Positions 41,601-64,000 of a stretch of DNA of 64,000 nucleotides are shown here, piece after piece. Numbering within the stretch: the stretch's first letter is position 1; each line of letters opens with the position of its first letter. The notes under the pieces are model-generated. The model made no database searches and was not told where the DNA came from. It worked only from the letters and a program-made list of their open reading frames with translations. This DNA comes from Mansonella perstans (taxonomy: Eukaryota > Nematoda > Chromadorea > Rhabditida > Onchocercidae). Position numbers and translations under genes: made by a program. Location: assembly GCA_037074765.1 (NCBI GenBank), contig JBAMDO010000109.1, positions 118,266 to 182,265 on the forward strand. The letters are read 5' to 3'.

Positions 41601-44600
41601 AAAAAATTTCATGCTAACAATAACAATGAATGTATTTCCCATTTGTATTGATAAATGTTTAAATTAAATTTCTTCAAACAAGCAAAAAAAATGGAAAAAA
41701 AGAAGGAATAAAAATTCTGGAACAATGATAAAATGACAGAAATGAAAAAATGCTAAATTAGAAAAGAAAAGAAAAAAGATTGACTAATCAAAATATAATT
41801 TAAACTTGGTACTTCTAAAATTTATTTTAGTTTGCTACATTAGAAAATTTTTTAATAAAAAAATTTTTAAATTTTTCATAAATTTTTTTTTTTTGTTAGA
41901 AGGATTCAAGTAAATGTGAAGCATTTCATTGTTGTTGTTATTGCTTTTCTAAAAATATTTACGTTTTGTTCCATTCAGTGTTACAGCACTGTAACCACTT
42001 CCCTCTTGAATTGCTGTTGTTGTTGCTGTCGTTAGTATTATTTTGCTCAATATTTCTGTTTCCGGAAGTATTTTCGAAGTATCAGAGCGTATTGAAGTTG
42101 CTTCCGGAAGTATTATACTTCGTCTGGTAGATGTTATATCCAATATTAGGAGTTTTTTTGAACCTTTACGATTTATGATCTTTTTTAGCACAAATTTATT
42201 CATAGCAGAATTATAAATTTCAAATTCCGGATTCTTTGAAATTATTGAGTTACTAATGGTAGTGCTTGTACTTTTATCGTTTTCACCGGTACCATCAGGT
42301 TTTGATTTAACTGCTTCAGTAGCAGTAGTAACAATAATCGTCGTTGTAGTAGCAGCAGTAGTAGTTGCTGTAGTAGAAATAGTAGTAGTATCAGTAATGA
42401 AAGTAGAATCTGTTGTTGCTGTTGTAGTTGCTGTTACTGCTGCTGCTGTTGTTATTGTTGCGACTGTTGATGTTATTAGCATTATTGTTGAAATATTGAT
42501 ATCAGTGATATTATCAACTGAATACAACATATTATCAATAACTTTCTTCGTTTTATCATTAGTAACAGCATGCTTTATAGATAAGTTCTGGTTGATAGTT
42601 GACAATTGACGATTTTTGGTAGCATTAACTAGCATCGAAAATAGTGCATGTGCTGATGCGATCATTTTCAAATTATCATCTTTTATATCACTGAAAACAT
42701 TTATCATGCATCATGCAAAACTAGTGCACAAATCACGACATGACTGATATGCAGGATGAAGAAAAAAAGGAAAAGTATCAGTGATTGATTGTGCTAATGA
42801 ATTTATTTACTCATTTATATTTAAATTAAATTGTTGCATGCAATAAAAGAAAAAAGAAAGATGTATCATTTTGAAAAGCACTCACATTTTCATGAAATAA
42901 TTTTTTTTTTTAATTATTGTAAAAGTACGAAAAAAACATGATCTATTAACCATTATCAGGTGATAATTATAAAATAATACTTGCCTTTTAAGGCTTGAAA
43001 GAAGATCCGTATTTTCATCTAAATGCTTAGCTTCATTTAATGGACAACGAGCTTGATAGGTAAGATCATCAGGTGTTATAAAATACAGTGGTTCAACACC
43101 ATCTGTTGATATAACTATTTCCAATACCATATCTTTTCCCTAAAATTACGATAATGTAAATTTTTAATTGAGAACTCCTAACGATCTTTTCCTGAACAAC
43201 TTCGAGTAATTGGATGTATCATAAATAATGATGACAAATTCGGGTTTATCACCATTCATGCTTTTGTTTCAACCATCTTTGTATCATCAAAAATTAACAA
43301 TATCCTTTTTCTTTTTTTTTTAATTCAGTACTTTTTCATCATATTAATTTTCTCGTACTTATTTAACTAAACAAATTTCTACTTGAAATTTTAAAAACTT
43401 TTAAAAAGATTTAAATTACTTTATAACGCATGCTATCACTGCAATTTTTGGAAATTGTTGGTGATGGAAAGAAATATTCAAATTTTGTTTCTTCTTTCGG
43501 TTCAATGCGACATGTGAAAAAGTCATAAAGGCCGTACATGGCACCTGTATATGGATACTTCGAAATGACCTTCACCTGTATTCCATCATCTTTGCACTCG
43601 TAATCAAATGTAAATGAATCTGCAACTAAACGATGACTTTTCATTTTCATACTCCAACAACAAGTTAAAATTAAATTTAGGAAAAAAATGTAATTTATTT
43701 TCAGCGATCTGTTAAAAATTAGAGAAAATTTATGATTGGTCGTGTTTTTTTTCATTGAATAAAGACTAAATGTTAAAATTGACAAAGAAATTAAAATTTT
43801 TCTTTTTTTAAAGTTTTTCTATCATTACAAATTACTCATCCTAATTAATTAATTAAAATAACTAACTATTCGTGCAACTATTTTCGTAATAATCGATGCG
43901 ATATTGGGATTTGAGAACAAGCCGGTACAGTTGATTATGCTGCGATAAAAAGCAATCACCATCAGTACGATTATACGATACACTACGACATGCATAACCT
44001 GCTGCATCCAAACATGCACTTAAGCAATCCTCAAGAGTTTTAGTTCGTATCACCTCACGTACTTCACGTGAATCCATATAACGATCCGATAAATATGTAA
44101 ATGCATAATCACCCGAACAACTTCTATTTGCTAAATAAAAAATTATTTTTATCGAAAAAAAGATTTTTAGTTAACATCAAAAAAAATTATTAAGTAATAT
44201 TTGAAAATGAAAAAAGAGTAATACTTAAAGATTGCATGCCAGTGGCATTTTTTTCATCAGTATTCAGAGGAAGCATTTTAATTTTTTCTTCTTCAAAGTA
44301 AAAGGTTGCAGAATAAAAGATCACAAGAACATTTTTATAAGTCATCAACCAACTAATACCAAGGAACTAATAATTGAAAGTTTTCCGATTATTTGCATAT
44401 TTTTTGAATATTTTATTAAGATTTATTGGATTACGGTCATTTTTTTTTGCATATGCATGATAAAGTATGACCTGTTTACCGTAATAAAATATTCAAAAAA
44501 AAATTGTTTAACCTTGAAATATCTTGTTACATTCATTTCTTTATCGCAATAACTATTTATTCATTTCAGTTGATTTATTTCATTTATGAATTAAATATTT

Positions 44601-45475
44601 TCGAATAGAAATATGAATTGGACAAAATACATTTTAATTAAAAAGAATTTGTTATCAAAACAATAGATAATTGAATGAAATGAAATAAACAGTTTAATAT
44701 TTTTTTTTAAGCAAATAAAAAAATCTGTTAATTATTTGAACATAATTCAAAGAAAAAAGCATCGATTTTTTTTTTTATTTCAATAAATAAGAAACTTTTT
44801 TTTCCATAATCTTATTGTATCAGAAAATAAAGATAGAAAAAGCATTATTATCTCAATGCAATAAATTTTATTTTAAATATTTAAATAAAATAAATATTTT
44901 TTGTTAATTGAATTAATTGAAGCAATTTAAAAAATCAAATGTTTTTAATTCACTATTAAAAAAAGTAAAACTTACATTGAACACAATATTCCCAATAAAA
45001 TGAGTATCTATCATCAGCTTCAAAAAAACTTTCACCATGTTGTAACTGATCAGCTTGATATAATTGACAATGTTGTGAATACTGTAGTAATCCTTGACGA
45101 TGATTAAATCTGTATTCATTTCATCATTAATTAACTTAATTTTTCTAATCGTAGCCAATCTTTTAATTTTACTTTTGTTACCATTATTATCTTGGAGCAT
45201 ATCGTTTTTTTCTTCAATATTTTTAATTTCTAACTAATTGTAAAAAATAAAACTATAAACAATTAACAAAAATAGACTCAATTAATTAATTGAAAATAAA
45301 AAAGGGCCTAACCCGGAGCACTGTATCTCATTATCACTTTTTACAGGATCTTCATCATTTGCGCATGCACCTTTACATGCATGTAATGAATATGGTCCTT
45401 CAATACTGGCTCCAAACATTATCTTTACTCGTTGCCATCTAACATATATTGGATTACACTTGCTTTGACTTGATA
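38671..45475 (-). CDS. PAN-PAN-ZP matrix protein with mucin-like insert, 5' incomplete
   Basis: Extracellular protein of the NompA/NOAH/LET-653 kind, which build apical matrix and cuticle. Phase-consistent exons (minus): 45313-45475, 44976-45109, 43867-44130, 43420-43619 (or -43625), 42985-43139, 41963-42690, 41339-41579, 40089-40661, 39828-39979, 39465-39706, 39180-39360. The first two give one Cys-rich PAN-like module, the third a second (CLSACLDAAGYACRSVSYN). ZP-N follows with four Cys (DYECKDDGIQV to LTYQARC). Then come about 510 Ser/Thr-rich residues, then ZP-C (AVIFDIFHNGQPVEA to SCLVTICPFAPCPM). The likely last exon 38671-38811 encodes EDELRYYVRTGDVP and a stop, but cannot be joined in frame to 39180 by the motifs I see. 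The signal-peptide exon was not found. A GC-AG intron is used at 42984. Which named worm gene this matches is uncertain. Confidence 0.85.
39034..39138 (-). other. Duplicated exon start: candidate alternative last exon
   Basis: The 67 bases at 39076-39142 copy 39298-39364 with four differences and no gap, including the splice acceptor. Read in the same phase, the copy encodes ETCEKVESCSNSNLLSNSFG, then LPNNKSKNSCKKE and a stop at 39034. It lies in the following intron and could be used instead of the 39180-39360 exon, giving a shorter C-terminus, or it may be an unused duplication. Confidence 0.5.
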
Positions 45476-46379
45476 CTATAAAATTATTGAAAAAATTACA
45501 AAGAAAAATTGTTAAAATTCATTGAAAATTTTTGAATTAAATTGCTTATAAATTAATATTAATATGCGGAAAAATTAAAATTAAGAAGTTGGAAAAGTTT
45601 ACCAAAATTTAATTCCACAATTTTAAATGGAATTAATTAAAGAATGCAAAAAAAATTTTTGACGATTTTTTTTTCAAGAAAAGCACTAATTAATAAGCAC
45701 AGTCACTATTATTTTTTGTTAATTTTTTTGATCTCAATTTTTAATAAAAAAAAGCAAAACTTTTTTCATTTTTTCAAGTACCAAGATATATATTAAAGCT
45801 TGAAGATTAAACAGGAAATTTTGTAAATTTTAATTTTAAATAAAAAATGCTTTTTCAATCCAAAAGGAAAAAGGTCAGATCAAATTTTTTTTACAGACTT
45901 TCTCCCTTAAATCACTAAATTTCAGCATCGCTTCTTTTGTATATCGAATTTAGTGTACTTTACGATAAGTTAACTTAAAGTTCATGTTATCTTGATAAAG
46001 AAAGTTTTAAAAGAAAAATTTAACTGTATGGAAGAAATAAATAAATCATCCATAATCCGTAAAAAGTGTGCATCCAGCTGAAATTATCGTTCTTATCACC
46101 TTGATAAAGTAGCTGTTATAATAAGTTATGCAAAATACACTGCTTCAAAATAAATATTTCAAAAAGAAACGAAAAAAAGAAAAAAGTAACAAATCTTCAA
46201 AAAATTTTAAATACAAATTTAATCTTTTCTTATTTGAATATTTCTTCATTCAAAACTAAAACAATTGAGAAAACAGAATTTAAAATTTTTACAAATTTAT
46301 TAAATATACGGAAATTTTGGAAACGAAAAACAATGGCGAAATAAAATTTGAAATTGTATTTTCTCTTTATGCTTGAAGT

Positions 46380-46451
46380 TATTATATATAAATATATATA
46401 ATTTATATATATATATATATATTTAATCTTTATATATATATATATATAAAG
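46380..46451. repeat. (TA)n palindromic repeat
   Basis: Two TA-rich arrays flank a short AATCTTT spacer and can fold back on each other. Translated ORFs across it are Tyr/Ile artefacts. Confidence 0.9.
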
Positions 46452-47420
46452 ATGCAAAGAAGGCTTTTTTTGTCTTTTTTTTTACAATTTTATAAAATAG
46501 TAAAGTAGGGAAAGAAAGGACGAATGAAAGACTAAAAAAAATTCGATTGGGAATTTTAAAATACGATAAAAATTGGCAATTTTAACCAAAAAATTGGTGT
46601 ATTACGTAATAGCAATTTGCCATAGCAACGCAAGGTAACGAAACGAAAAATTAAAAAAAAGAAATAATAATTGAACGGAATACATCTCATTCCGTTTATT
46701 GCTTGAAAACATTTCAAAATTTCAGTAATTTAATAGGACGAAAAAATGAGAAAAAAAAAGCAAACGAAAGGAAGTGGAGTAACATTTTTTTAAAAAATTC
46801 AAACTTGTTGAAAATATTATTCTAGAAATTTTTAAGATGTGTTTTACTTTTTTTGGTTCCTGTGAATGTTTCAATTTTAAATGTTTTTATAAAATTTCTG
46901 GGAAAAAAATTTTGGATTCTTAGTTAAAAAATTGCTTTTTGCGAGTGAAAGCAAAATTTGGTATGCATAAATTACAAATTAGTACCAGCAAAAATGCTTT
47001 AATTTAAAAATTATTTTGATACGGAATTTATTTCGCTTTAAATTATTAATATTTTTCTTTATTGATACCCAAATTATTAGTGCTTATACTTATTAATGTA
47101 TTTCTGCTTACTAATATTAACTCATTAATTTAAAAAATATTAGTATTTTTGTACGAAATTGATTGTTTAAAATCACTAATATATTAATAATATTTGCTCG
47201 CTAATTTGCTTATTTTTTTGCATAAAAACTTAAATGTACTTTAAAAGTAAGTATTTATCATTCATTCGAATAACATGAAATTGTAAAAATTTTTGAAGAC
47301 TTCTTCGTTTTTGCTTTTTTTATTCAAATGTCATCAATAAATCTATTCAGCAATTCAAATTACAACTTTTAATTACAACCAATTATTGAATTACTTCAGT
47401 TTTCCTATCTAAAAGTAAAC

Positions 47421-47447
47421 AGAGAGAAAGAGAGAGAGAGAGAGAGG
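47421..47447. repeat. (GA)n microsatellite
   Basis: Short GA tract with one AAAG interruption. It gives a Ser/Leu artefact ORF on the other strand. Confidence 0.85.
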
Positions 47448-48962
47448 AAAAAAGAAACAATAATTTTAAGCTGAGATATGAAAGGTATAAAACAGACAAA
47501 TTGTAGAAGAGATGTATGCATAAAATGCTAAAAAATGGTTGAAAAGAATGTGTGTTGGCTAAAATGGATGGGTGACTGGACGGGAAAATAAATTGGGTGA
47601 CACCCTTGACATATTTTAGCTGACATTTTTCTACTACATTGAAAATCAAACATTCGATAGCTCCAAAAAAGAGCGGAACACCTGATATTTTTTCCTCATT
47701 ATTTTCAACGTTCCTTTTTTTAATAGCAACTGACCATTTCTGTTAGCCATTTAAGGATCAGTTCATTGACCAGTTGATTTTATTGCAGCGCAACAAATAA
47801 TAATGTTCATTTATTTGCACTTGTTCTTTCAATTTTTCAAATAAAGTTTTGCAAAAAATATTTGCTAAAGTCAATTTTACACACATGGAACAAGAAAAAA
47901 GAGATGGAAATAAAAAAAACTAAAAATTATTTTACATCTTTAAGAATTCTAATGAAGACAATGAAAAAATATCTGTAAATATATCTGTAAATAATAGTGA
48001 AAAAGTAGGTTATTGTTTCGTTTTCTTTCTCTTTTCTTTGTTTCAATTTTTCTAAATCATTTCGTAGAAATTGGAATTTTAATTGAGTGCGAAAAAAAAA
48101 ACATTTTTGGAATGAAGTTTTAAAAAATTTTCAATTCAATCTTCGCAATGACACAAATTTATGTAGTTAATAGGCAGATATAATTCTTTTAAAAATTTAA
48201 ACAAATAGTTTTAAAGATTTTAAATATAATGAAAAATTAATTTTAAACTTTTATTAAAAAATATTTCGCTTGCTTAACAAAAGTTGGAAAAAATTTTTTT
48301 TCATTTTCGTAAACTTGAAAATTAGAAAGAAATTAAAATGAATTTAAATTTAAATGTATTTGAATTTAAGAAGAAAAAAAACTGAACAATAAATTATAGG
48401 AAAAATAATTTCCTATATCATTGGAAATATGTTTGATTTTTTTTCATATCGAAATGTTACAAATATTGGAAATGAATCGCAACAATTAATGAAAATTTAT
48501 TAAAGCAATAAATTCTTCGTCATAATTAAAATACGGCATTTATTGGATTGCTAAATGTTCCGTAATTTGGCAAAGAAAAAGCAAAATCGGTTCGAATTAT
48601 TGCTATTGCCACTTTTTTTTTCACTATTTCACAATTTATGCAACAGTATTAATTTGAACTTCGAATTTTGATCAAAATATTATATAGATTAGTGTGGATA
48701 TTAAGTTCATCTTCATTAGGCACTTTTCTCTCTTTGGTGTTATATAAAATGAGCTTATGGGCTTGTTGTACTTCATGAGCCTATTGGCTATCGTACTTCA
48801 TGATCCTACATATAACAAATGATGTAGTCATCACGTAAACGTGCGTCTTTAAATGCTAGTAATTTTTTCTCTTTTCTCTTTCAAAATCAAGTTACGCAAC
48901 AAAAGTCTTGAAGACTTTAATCAAAATTAAATCAATTAATTAATCAAAATTAAACCAGGTTA

Positions 48963-49140
48963 AAAATTTCCCATTCAAATAAATAAAAAAACATGCACAC
49001 CAGAAATATTTCATGATAACAACTTGGTTACGGAACAAAAATATGACCAAAATAACACCGAGATGTTTGAAGCAGAGGTGAAGAACTGGGGGATCTCATT
49101 AAAGGACTATTACAACCGGATTCACCTGATTTATACCTAG
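48963..49140 (+). other. Orphan exon-like open segment
   Basis: A frame stays open for about 58 codons and ends with TAG at 49138. Its second half has a coding-like composition (EAEVKNWGISLKDYYNRI) and higher G+C than the surroundings. There is no ATG in a good context, but an AG acceptor (ACACCAG) lies inside. It could be a terminal exon of an unseen gene or a decayed fragment. Confidence 0.25.
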
Positions 49141-49189
49141 CATGTTACCTGTATGTGCCTATCTCTATCTGTTCGTGAGCATTTGTCTG

Positions 49190-49260
49190 TGTGCGTGTGC
49201 TTGTCTGTACGTGTGTGTGTGTGTGTGTTTGTCTGTACGTGTGTGTGTGTGTGTGTATGT
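49190..49260. repeat. (GT)n array with 28-bp tandem unit
   Basis: A 28-base unit beginning TTGTCTGTAC and followed by GT repeats occurs twice in tandem from 49201, after a related TGTCTGTG segment. The Cys/Val-rich ORFs through it are artefacts. Confidence 0.9.
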
Positions 49261-50040
49261 GTCATTTGGGACAAAGACCTTGACATCTATACGATGTCAT
49301 CCGGTCGCTTTTCTTACCCTATGGCAATCATTTTCTGCAATGATTCATGCATACACACATGCATACAAACAGATGCACAAATCTTCAAATACACAACTAC
49401 AAATGTCGATGCATTAGGTAGTAGTGAGTAAATGACCAGTAAGTGACCAGTGACCACTGATTGATAGCCCGAGCAAAAAGAATATACACTGTCTTTTTAA
49501 GCAACAGTAATGTCCAATTATTATTCACTCAGATGTTCATTATCATATCTGAAATAATTAAATAGCCAAGACAGAACAAATATAGCATAGGCTCAAATAT
49601 CAATCAACAATTCTAGAATATTGTGTTGCTTTTCAAACTATATCATTTCAAATTAGAATTATTCTGTTAACACTCCTTAACTGAATTTCCATTCATTTCA
49701 TTTCCATTATTTCATTACATCATTACCAGTTATATGGGATTGTTAGTAAATTAGATAAACTTTTAAATGAAATTAAAACCTTCAATCGAAGCGATAACGT
49801 ATGATTATATTTCTAACGCAGTAAATAACTTTTTTCTTGATTTCTTTTCTTTTTTTGTTTAAGATTAATTGCAAGTCTTTCTCTTCAATTATTTTTTTAT
49901 AGCAACGTTTAAAAAAAAAAATCCTTGTTACAAATTTATAGTTCACAAAAAAAAAAAGAAAAAAACAAAAAATTTATATTTGTTACTCCTTGTACAATAT
50001 TTCAGAATATTTTCTCAGTATTTACCAATTTCAACATGAC

Positions 50041-50082
50041 AAAATTTATTTCTCAGTAAATACTTACTGAGAAATAAATTTT
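50041..50082. repeat. Perfect 19-bp inverted repeat (hairpin)
   Basis: AAAATTTATTTCTCAGTAA at 50041-50059 is followed after four bases by its exact reverse complement at 50064-50082. A partial third copy (TTTCTCAGTATTTACC) lies about 30 bases upstream. No protein or known small RNA is recognised. Confidence 0.85.
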
Positions 50083-50866
50083 TTCTTCAAATCTGTTTTT
50101 AATTTCCTTTCATATTTTGTTGCAGCATTTTCTAACAAACCATTTAGTATAAATTTTTAAGATATATTTAAATGCTAGCTTCCTGAACTTCATATTTCTA
50201 TATTTTGAAATAACCAAGCAATAATAATAGTTAATAACCCTTTTATTTTTCCACCGATACATTTATTTTTTTTCTTTCTCTACCAATCAAAGGGATAAAA
50301 AAAAAAAATGGAAAGAGGGAGAGAGAAAAGAGAGAAGAAGAGGGACGGTAGGTAAGAAAAAAAATTAGCTCATTTAAAAAAAAATGTTGCATTTCTAATT
50401 TTCATGAGTTCAAATTGTCGGATCACCAAAACCAAATTTACTAAATAGAATGATGGAATAAAATTTGGTTAAACTTTGAAAAACGATGACTAATTTGGCA
50501 TAACGTGAACTTATGGCTTAAGTTAAATACAACTCTTAACAATGGGCAATTACTGAATAGAGATAGGAACAAGGAGAGGAAGAAAAACCAAATGACATCT
50601 AACAGAGTAACAAAATTATCAAAATGAATGATAAATTTTTCGCTAATCTGAAATTACTCTGCAATTAGAAATTACACACTCAGTAATTCATCAAAGTAAA
50701 TGTTGGATTACTGAAACCAAATTTATTAGACATAATGATAAGATTTTGTAAATAAATTTAAGTTGACCAGGCGGATATAAGCTAACAATGGTAGTAATGT
50801 CACATAGAGATTCTGGTACTTCAGCATGACTACGAAGAAAAAGCACTTGACCACCATGATGCCCAG

Positions 50867-51061
50867 ATGAAGCTTACCACAGTTCCGCCTTTAATCCTCA
50901 TATATATATATCTTGAAAAAAAAATTCTACAAGTCAGTTTTCTAAACAGTCAAACACGCATCGAAGATCTTCTTACTTGCATTAAGTTCAGCAACAATAT
51001 TATTCCCTTACTTCCAAGGACCCTTTCTTCGATTTTTCCCAAACTGTACGAAGGACGATGA
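50867..51061 (+). other. Coding-like orphan segment
   Basis: Less AT-rich than its flanks, with a 64-codon frame. Its later part (RIEDLLTCIKFSNNIIPLL) looks protein-like but matches nothing I know. It may be a decayed exon. Confidence 0.15.
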
Positions 51062-52472
51062 CCTTTATGATGAAACATATAAACAAAGTGGCAGTCAATT
51101 ATTATCGAAGGAAATAATAAGGATTTATTAGTTAAAACTGAATATATTGTTTGTTTTGTTTCTGACTTATCAATTCATTCCGTACTTTATACTTTTTTCA
51201 TCTTACTTATTGTGAATTAGTAGTATTGTGTAAATACAATGTTTCAACCTAAATAAACAACTATTGTAGACAAATGAATCAAAGTATAGCTTTGTCACTA
51301 CAAATTAAGTTATATTTTAAAAGAAGCCTGAAATTTCTAAAAATTAATCAATTTTTTTCCAAAAAAAAAACGATGGCATATCATATAACGAAGGAATGAA
51401 AATATTTTTAGTCAAAAATATTCAATTTCATTCAAATTATTTCATTCAAATTATTCATTTTGAAAATAAGAAATTAAGCTGCTATTCATTATTTTGTTGT
51501 TACCGTAAATTTTAAAATTGACTAGATTTAAAAGTTTAAAATCAGCAATTACCTATTAGACATAAAACAATAATAAGATAATATAGTTTACAAAATGTTT
51601 CGTTATCGTCGTTGTTTCATATTTATTTTCGTCATCAATCACTTTAATGATTTCTTTCCTTCTCATTATCTCTCTTTCTCCCTCTGTTATTCTTTTATTT
51701 TTAGAAATTTAAGTAATTTATACAAAACAAAAAAGAATTTATAAAATATATTTGAGAGTAATAAATATCATTCGTTTCATTTTCGTTCTAAATTACAAAA
51801 AAATTTTACGGATGAATTTATTAATAATTTAAGTAATAATTTAATACATTTCAATTGTATATTCATAAATGAAAAAAGAAGGAAAGCACACTGTTGAATG
51901 TTATTTAGCGACAACTTGGGAAAAAAGAAATTTCAAAAAAAAGATGAAAGAAGTAAAAAAGTAGATTAGGACGAAGAAAGTAGAAAAGAAAGGTATAAGG
52001 TAAATAAAGAAAGAAGATGTGATAAATTGAAATAAAACAAATCCAAAAATTTATTTAGAAACTTCAAATATCATTACTTCTAAAATTTAAAGAATTTATA
52101 CTAAAAAAAATTGGTGAAAAATTTTTTCATGGTCAACATCTGATGCTGTTGCTATTGTTGTTGTTATTGCTACTATTGCTGCTGCTGTCTTTAAAATTCA
52201 AAGTGTAATTAAAAGAAATTAATAAAAAGAAAAGGTTTGGTGAATTTTATGCGACAAATAAAACACATTTATATTTATACAGATAGATGGATTTAGCAGC
52301 ACAAAAAATTTACGAAATCATCAGCTTTGTTAATTATGCCAAAAAAAATTAAAGAGATCTTTGATCAAAACAAATTTTAAAAAAAAATATAATAAGGAAA
52401 AATTGCGAATTTTTAAAATAACAGTTTACAAACACAAAAAAGAAAGAGAAAGAGACGGTGTAATTTCTTTCA

Positions 52473-63560
<11,088 letters not shown>

Positions 63561-64000
63561 CTGAAAATATAAAAAAAAGTTTCGAAATTGAAGTTATAAA
63601 GAAAAGATTGCAATGATGTATAATTTCAAGCAAGATCTCTTAGCATTAATGTGTTAAGCTGATGACACTGGTGACATGATTGTTTTTTTTCCGAAAAGGA
63701 AATAAAATGAGAGTGTTTGAAAAAAAAATGACAAAATGGGAAAGAGGTGAGATGATATGGGAAAACACCAATGAATATTAAAATGAAATATGTAAAAAGA
63801 TCAAATATATACAGCCCATATCTATTAATTTTCCAATAAAATAAAAAAATGGAAAAAATTTATTTATTAAAGTGTAAGATTATTATTTATTTTAATCAAA
63901 TATTTTTATTTATAATTTAAACTATCACAATAATGAAACTAATTCGGACAAATTTCGAAATTTTAATTTCAGAATCTTTTTTCTTAATTAATTATTTTAA
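63561..64000. other. Upstream PKC intron sequence
   Basis: AT-rich sequence beyond the first visible kinase exon. It has no recognised exon and is probably intron leading to the unseen start exon. Confidence 0.5.

Larger units (their letters stand above)
45476..52472. other. Long non-coding stretch (upstream of PAN-ZP gene, downstream of PKC)
   Basis: About 7 kb, strongly AT-rich. It must hold the missing 5' exon and promoter of the PAN-ZP gene unless that exon is further right, plus the 3' UTR of the kinase. I could not find a convincing signal-peptide exon. It contains TA, GA and GT arrays, a perfect hairpin and two short segments of more coding-like composition, listed separately. A phrase close to GTACTTCATGA recurs at about 48770 and 48800. 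Confidence 0.55.

Noticed and set aside
42256..42609. 117-aa plus-strand Val-rich ORF
   Set aside because: Antisense of the threonine-rich exon 41963-42690, with the same low-complexity cause.

Overview
The window looks like genomic DNA of a nematode. It is very AT-rich, its genes are split into many small exons by mostly short introns ending in TTTCAG or TTTTAG, and every gene whose start is visible has an AG splice acceptor a few bases upstream of its ATG, as expected for spliced-leader trans-splicing. Protein content (intersectin with a nematode-like layout, a PAN/ZP cuticle-type protein, a tandem heme peroxidase, a TPA-1-like novel PKC) and the base composition suggest a filarial or related clade III worm. 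The species cannot be fixed from sequence alone. No virus, transposon ORF, CRISPR array, tRNA or rRNA was recognised.

Layout. 1-5784 (minus): intersectin, two EH domains, a coiled coil and SH3 A to E, running off the left edge. 5788-8802: intergenic, with GT microsatellites. 8803-13056 (plus): complete COQ8/ADCK3, the atypical kinase needed for ubiquinone synthesis. 13057-19767: a gene-poor AT-rich gap. 19768-32066 (plus): a 31-exon secreted protein with two animal heme-peroxidase domains, of which the first has lost its key heme and catalytic residues. 33305-35598 (minus): an unrecognised coiled-coil protein. 36926-37733 (plus): FMC1-like mitochondrial ATP-synthase assembly factor. 38671-45475 (minus): PAN-PAN-ZP protein in which about 510 mucin-like residues separate ZP-N from ZP-C; its first exon was not found. 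45476-52472: a long non-coding stretch with repeats, a perfect hairpin and exon-like scraps. 52473-63560 (minus): a novel-type protein kinase C (delta/theta, TPA-1-like) with C2, C1A, C1B and kinase domains, whose initiator exon lies to the right.

The genes do not form an operon: orientations alternate and spacings are large. Two (the peroxidase and the PAN-ZP protein) could both serve the cuticle or apical matrix. COQ8 and FMC1 are both mitochondrial. Intersectin and PKC are signalling or trafficking proteins. These are independent neighbours rather than one system. Exon models were built by hand from splice motifs and phase. In all genes except the 3' end of the PAN-ZP gene, every junction keeps the reading frame.
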